Below, piece by piece: positions 59,683 to 64,000 of a DNA stretch of 64,000 nt. The stretch comes from Sanguinoderma infundibulare (taxonomy: Eukaryota > Basidiomycota > Agaricomycetes > Polyporales > Polyporaceae). Under the pieces are notes generated by a model. The model saw only the letters and a program-made list of their open reading frames with translations, searched no databases and was not told where the DNA came from. The translations under genes were made by a program, and so were the position numbers. The stretch's first letter is position 1. Every line of letters starts with the position of its first letter. Location of the stretch: contig JAVLRN010000005.1 of NCBI GenBank assembly GCA_032821775.1, forward strand, positions 558,001-622,000. Reading direction: 5' to 3'.

Positions 59683-61326
59683 CTATTGTATTAATATCTT
59701 ACTCATCATCTGCGTGACGGATGAGGCACCCATCCTCTCCGCCTTCACCTCCTTCAGGTTCTCCAGAACATGCTTCCAGCCATCCGGATTCTTCGGCGGA
59801 TGCCACGGGTAGTCGACGAGCCTGAGGCCAACGTGGGGGAACATCCTATCGAGGAATTCCGCTACCCGACTCTCGTGCGCCTCCGGCACATCTCCAATTA
59901 GCCACAACTGCTTCAAGCCATGGCTTGATGCCTTCGGGCACGCGTCGAGCTGACGCTCCTTGACGCCCCTGAAGTCCACCGACGCAAGCCACAGCGTCTG
60001 CAGGCGCGGACAGTGCTCGACGAAGGCTCCGAGAGCGTCGATGGGCAGCCCGGCGGGGACGGACTGGTAGAGCAGCCGGAAGTCGCGGAGGTTCGGCCAC
60101 GCCTTGGCGAACGTGAGGACGCCCTCGGCGCACAGGGAAAGGGCAACGCCAGTTCCGGAGATGACGCAAACGTCCTCGAGCTGGCGGAGACAAAGGAGGG
60201 GGGCAAGCGTGTCTATGGGCCGCGCAAGGGATGCCATGGATCCCGTCCAGGAGCCGGAAAGGCGGACGGAGCGCAAGGAGGCGCCGAACCGGGCAGAGAG
60301 GACGTTCAGACAACCGCGGTAGTCCTCCCAGCGGTCCGGGCGGGGGACAAAGGCGTCGAAGGAAGTGAGCTCATCGGAGGAAACGTGCGAAAGGAAGCGG
60401 GTGACAAGCGAGAGGGTGCCGAGAACGCGAAGGGTGCGCAAGGAGTTGAAGCCGGTGATATCACCGTCGAAGGCATCGTCCGTGAGGTTGATGCCAAACT
60501 CTCGGAGGGAGAACCCTGCGCAAGATCGTAGGACTGGGAGGTAGCCGGAGCCAAAGCCGTGATGGGCTAAGTTGATGATGCTGAGGGACTTTAATTTGGC
60601 GAGGGCACCCAGGCAGACGATGGAGGACGATTGGATGTTTCCGGAGAGGGTGAGGAGCTCGAGAGAGGGCGCGGAGGTGCTTAGGGCGTGGATGAACCGG
60701 CTAAAGGCATCATCTGCGGCAGATGGCGCTACAGTGGGCGGGACAGGAGTACGTTCGCTGAGACCTTGGATGCATAGGTCTCGGAGAGAAGGGGAGACGA
60801 TATTAAGAATGTCGACGACATCCGTCGGAGTTGCTGGGGTCCAACGGAGAAAGTGAAGCTTGGGGAGGAGTGGTTCGCCGTTTAAATGGCTGTGGACCGC
60901 CGCAAATACAGCAGGTTGTATCCGTTGTTGGTCTGCATCATGGACAAGCTTGCGGACACGAGCAGCGTAGGACTGCATACGAGAATACGACTGGTGTGGG
61001 ACGTTCCCAGCCAACGCCTAATTTACAGTTCTTTATCAACGCACGACGACGGAGGAGAGCGGACATACATAGATATTCATTTTCGGATGGTCCAACCTGT
61101 GAAACGCGGGGGACAGCACATTTAGGACGACGGTTAGAGAGTCGACCTGGCGCCAGAGGACGTCGACGGCGAATTCGAAGAAGTCTGAGCTTGCTCTTGC
61201 ACATCTGGCGAGTGCGATTAGGCCCGGGTTGTCGGTGGGCCGAGAGGGAAAGGAAGCGGGAGCCAAGTAATCGAGGATCTCCCGAAGTATGTCGTCGTTC
61301 CACAGCTGCCGCTGAGGGGAAAGCAT
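59683..61326 (-). CDS. F-box / leucine-rich-repeat-like protein
   Basis: Two minus-strand exons (61069-61326, 59683-61017) joined at a phase-0 intron (donor GTATGT, acceptor TTAG) give 530 residues. The N-terminus L-W-N-D-D-I-L-R-E-I-L-D-Y-L with A-L-A-R-C-A-R-A-S and V-L-W-R-Q-V-D-S-L is the other common Agaricomycete F-box form, unrelated in detail to the three clustered F-box genes. The rest has irregular leucine-rich repeats (L-R-D-L-C-I-Q-G-L, L-E-L-L-T-L-S-G-N, L-R-T-L-R-V-L, L-R-S-V-R-L-S-G-S, L-Q-T-L-W-L-A-S-V). Predicted SCF adaptor; target unknown. Exon 2 alone lacks an ATG near its 5' end, which supports the spliced model. A TATATA element lies about 155 bp upstream. Confidence 0.85.
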
Positions 61327-61915
61327 GGTGGCGACGGCTTGCTCGACGGAATACGGCTAGTAGTAGCGGCGCACCGGTCGAGGTGGGGGACCGAGTGAGC
61401 GCAAGAGGGTACGGCGGGAGATGGTAATTAAGATGGAAAGTAGGGGTAGAGAGGGGAGTGAAGGGGAGGAGAGCGCATATATACACGCCGTCGCTGGCAG
61501 GCCTGCGAGCGTGGTCTCAGTCTGCAGCTGTCCACGCTCCAGACACACGCTCACAGGCGCCGGAGACATGATGCGCATGGGAGAAGCGCGAGTCGCCGTT
61601 CATGCATTCATGATCCATATCAACAGTAGTTACTTGCTTGGCCATGGGCAATCAGACGAGTTGATATGAGTGTATTCTTGAATGAAACGCAGTTAAGAAG
61701 CAGGGCTTGCTGCAGGAAGAAGCTCTGTGAGGGAAGCGAGTCAGTTTGGCAGGCTTTGGTCCTGAGGCCGGTCGACATGTCGCTAAGAATTTAAAGTCTA
61801 CGTAACCCTCACCTCGACCTCCACTGCCGCGTCCTTTCTTTCCTTCGCTCCGCCTCCCTTTCCGCCCCCTCGCCTCCGGCGCATCTCCTCTACGCCGTAC
61901 TGAGACCACAGCGCA
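61327..61915. other. Divergent interval F-box-LRR / PNS1
   Basis: 589 bp between divergent start codons. A TATATA-type run at about 61477-61483 can serve the minus-strand F-box gene. A C/T-rich tract at 61808-61880 precedes the plus-strand start. No coding sequence recognised. Confidence 0.5.
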
Positions 61916-64000
61916 ATGGCGGCCTCCTTTGCGGCCTACGCGTCTCAGTTTCTGCACAGGCAGCAGGCTGGAGCATCAAGTCTGGCATCCTCTCAACCCC
62001 TCTTCTACTCTTTCTCCACCGACAATGGCTCTGATCCAGGCAACATCCACGAGGCAGATCTCGATGACCTCGACGATCCCCATTTGCGTGCCAGTAATAC
62101 GAGCAGGACCACCGTTCGCAGGGAACAAGATATCCCCGGCTACGAGGACGATCCGTATCTTCGTTTAGACGAAGACGATCCAGCTCTCTCGCGCCAGCAG
62201 GCCCAGTCCATACCCCTCCTTGGAGTCTCAGAGGCCGACGGAGGTAAAGGATGGCTTGCCCATGCCTCTCCTCTTCGTTCGCCTTCTCCCTCTCCTTCTA
62301 ATTCCTCAGCCGACTCTGCGGCACCCCCTCCCGATATCCTTCATCCTCGCCCGCCTTCACCACACCACACCCGACCTCCACAAACCGCATCATATCAACC
62401 CGCACCGCCCCCACGGACGGCTGTATCCTTATCCCTAACCGAATCTTTGCTCCCCCGAGATGGTCGCACGAGACCAGTAGATGTCTTCTCTCTCCCCGAT
62501 CCACGGTACGTTCCTCGTAATCGCAGGACGTTCAACGATTCCATATGGACCACCGTCTGGTGCACCGGTCTCAGCATATGTCTCCTCTCCTCCATCATCA
62601 TCCTCTTCCTTACCAAGGCACCACCGACCTCCTCTCGACGATCGTATACTACCCTCCTCCATACTGTCCCTCTGCTTACAATCCTCACCTTTGTGAGCGC
62701 TGTTGTATGCTATATCCATGTACTCCTCCTCCGAGTATTCGTCAAGCCCGTCATGGTCGCCACCTCGGTCTTCATCCCTGCCACCCTGCTCATATCCGCA
62801 GTTTGGGCCTTTATCGGCAGTTTCATGTGGGATGCCGACACAGAACCAACATGGGGAGAGACATGGGGGTGAGTAACATTTCGTAAATCAATGTCCGTGC
62901 TACTTACTACCATCTTGCATAGCTTGCGACTGTTTTCGCTCCTTCCACTTGCCCTCGCTGCCTACACCGGACGGCGACTACTGAATCTACCTCGCGATAT
63001 CCACACCGCCTCGTCCCTCCTCACCTTAGCCACTCGACTTCTCATGGAGAACCCCTTCCTGCTCGCTCTCTCACCCGCCGTGCTGCTTGCTATGCTCTTG
63101 CTTTCCATCCCATTCATCACCTTAGCCTTCCGTCTCCTCCTCGTTGGCTACTTCACATATCCGAACACCCCCAGGTCTGCATGGCATGTCGCTGAATGGG
63201 CCCATTGGGCGATTGCAGGCACCATCGGCGTATGGTTATGGTCTTGGGGAGTTGCGCGCGGACTGCTTCGCGTGACTTGTGCAGGGGTCATTGGTGCGTG
63301 GTACTTCGCAGAGTGAGTCTTTTCTCGTTCTACCCAATGTTGTATCTGGCGTTGAATGCTTGTTCGGAACCTAGTCCCGCTCTTCCTCCGCCGCCACCGG
63401 CATCGACGCATACAATTCATGCGGCGCTCACGCGATCGTCTCAGCCTTCCCTTGGGACTATCGTCCTTTCCGCACTCATTGTCACTGCGATACGTGGGAT
63501 GGGCCTCCTCATTTTGGCTTTGCGCGCATTGCCAGCATATCTTCCGCCGTACATGCGGATAGTGACTGTCGGCGCGGGGATGGCTGTGGCCTATTTGGAA
63601 TCTGCGACGAACTCCCTGAGCACGTACGCACTCATCTACACTGGTTTGACCGGAGACCCGTTCTTCCCGAGTGCAAGAAGATCCCGTGCGCTTGTGGGCG
63701 CGGTGGAGAACCCGTCTTTGGTGAACTACCGCCGCAAGTTCAAGACTGAACGTGAGTCATTTGCGCGAGTAGAAGCAATTCCAAACGAATGTAACTAACG
63801 TCCTTTGTTTAGCACCGCTCACTCTTCTCACTGTTGCACCCTTGACGCTAACCTTCCCATTCGCCCTGATAACATACCTCTTCGTCGCACATACTCTCAA
63901 CGCACCTGATGCCGCCCTGTCGGCGTCGCTGCTTGCCGGGTTAGTCACCGCGCTTGTTGGCCTATTCTGTATAGGGCTTGTCAAGGATACGTGCGTCAAT
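61916..64000 (+). CDS. PNS1: Choline-transporter-like protein (PNS1/CTL family), partial
   Basis: Multi-spanning membrane protein of the CTL/PNS1 family, truncated by the window edge. Four exons are visible (61916-62868, 62923-63312, 63375-63751, 63813 onward) and join in frame to about 636 residues so far. Residues 1-205 are hydrophilic, with an acidic segment and Pro/Ser-rich linker. A first membrane span lies at about 210-232 (W-T-T-V-W-C-T-G-L-S-I-C-L-L). Many further spans follow, with the CTL-type region around E-N-P-F-L-L, G-V-I-G-A-W-Y-F, G-T-I-V-L-S-A-L-I-V, Y-A-L-I-Y-T-G-L-T-G-D-P-F-F-P-S-A-R and a final visible F-C-I-G-L-V-K-D-T. The extended N-terminus is usual for fungal members. 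Transport of choline is proven only for some animal relatives; the fungal role is unclear. Confidence 0.9.

Overview
The window is nuclear DNA from a filamentous basidiomycete, most likely an Agaricomycete (possibly a polypore). The evidence is dense short introns of about 48-70 nt with GT(R)AGT/GTGCGT donors and CTNAC-like branch points, strong G/C preference at third codon positions, and families typical of that group: two-exon F-box proteins beginning M-D-x-L-x-x-E-L-L, MYND-finger proteins and an MDR reductase. All gene models below were spliced by eye and checked for reading-frame closure across every intron.

Layout. 1-10.7 kb is a housekeeping block: ATP synthase epsilon subunit (-), a Rab4-like GTPase (+), a dual-specificity phosphatase (-), eIF4A (-) and, divergent from it across 325 bp, the U2 snRNP protein SF3b145/Cus1 (+). 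10.9-12.3 kb holds a decayed copy of LEU4. 13.5-21.8 kb has an alpha/beta-hydrolase-fold protein lacking its nucleophile, HIS1 (+) convergent with an unusual LEU4 (-) carrying two copies of the regulatory domain, and a tandem pair of decaying MYND-finger genes. 22-34 kb holds three paralogous F-box genes, all on the minus strand, interleaved with a small inverted-repeat element, a metallophosphoesterase, glutamyl-tRNA synthetase GUS1 and an MDR oxidoreductase. 34-45 kb and 46-54 kb are long stretches with almost no recognisable coding sequence, separated by one acidic disordered protein gene and one weak orphan gene model. 54-64 kb has a 14-exon amino acid transporter, a GT8 glycosyltransferase, an F-box/LRR-like gene and the 5' part of a choline-transporter-like (PNS1) gene that runs off the right edge.

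How genes relate. HIS1 and LEU4 are end-to-end, both act in amino acid biosynthesis, and both have TGACTC (Gcn4/Cpc-type) hexamers shortly upstream, suggesting general amino acid control. eIF4A, SF3b145 and GUS1 are unrelated constitutive genes. The most distinctive items are the double-regulatory-domain isopropylmalate synthase beside its own ancient pseudogene, a Rab with Thr in place of the catalytic Gln, the hydrolase with Gly in place of the nucleophile, three GC-AG introns, and a HIS1 gene with 4-nt and 12-nt coding exons. No tRNA, rRNA, CRISPR or autonomous transposon was found.
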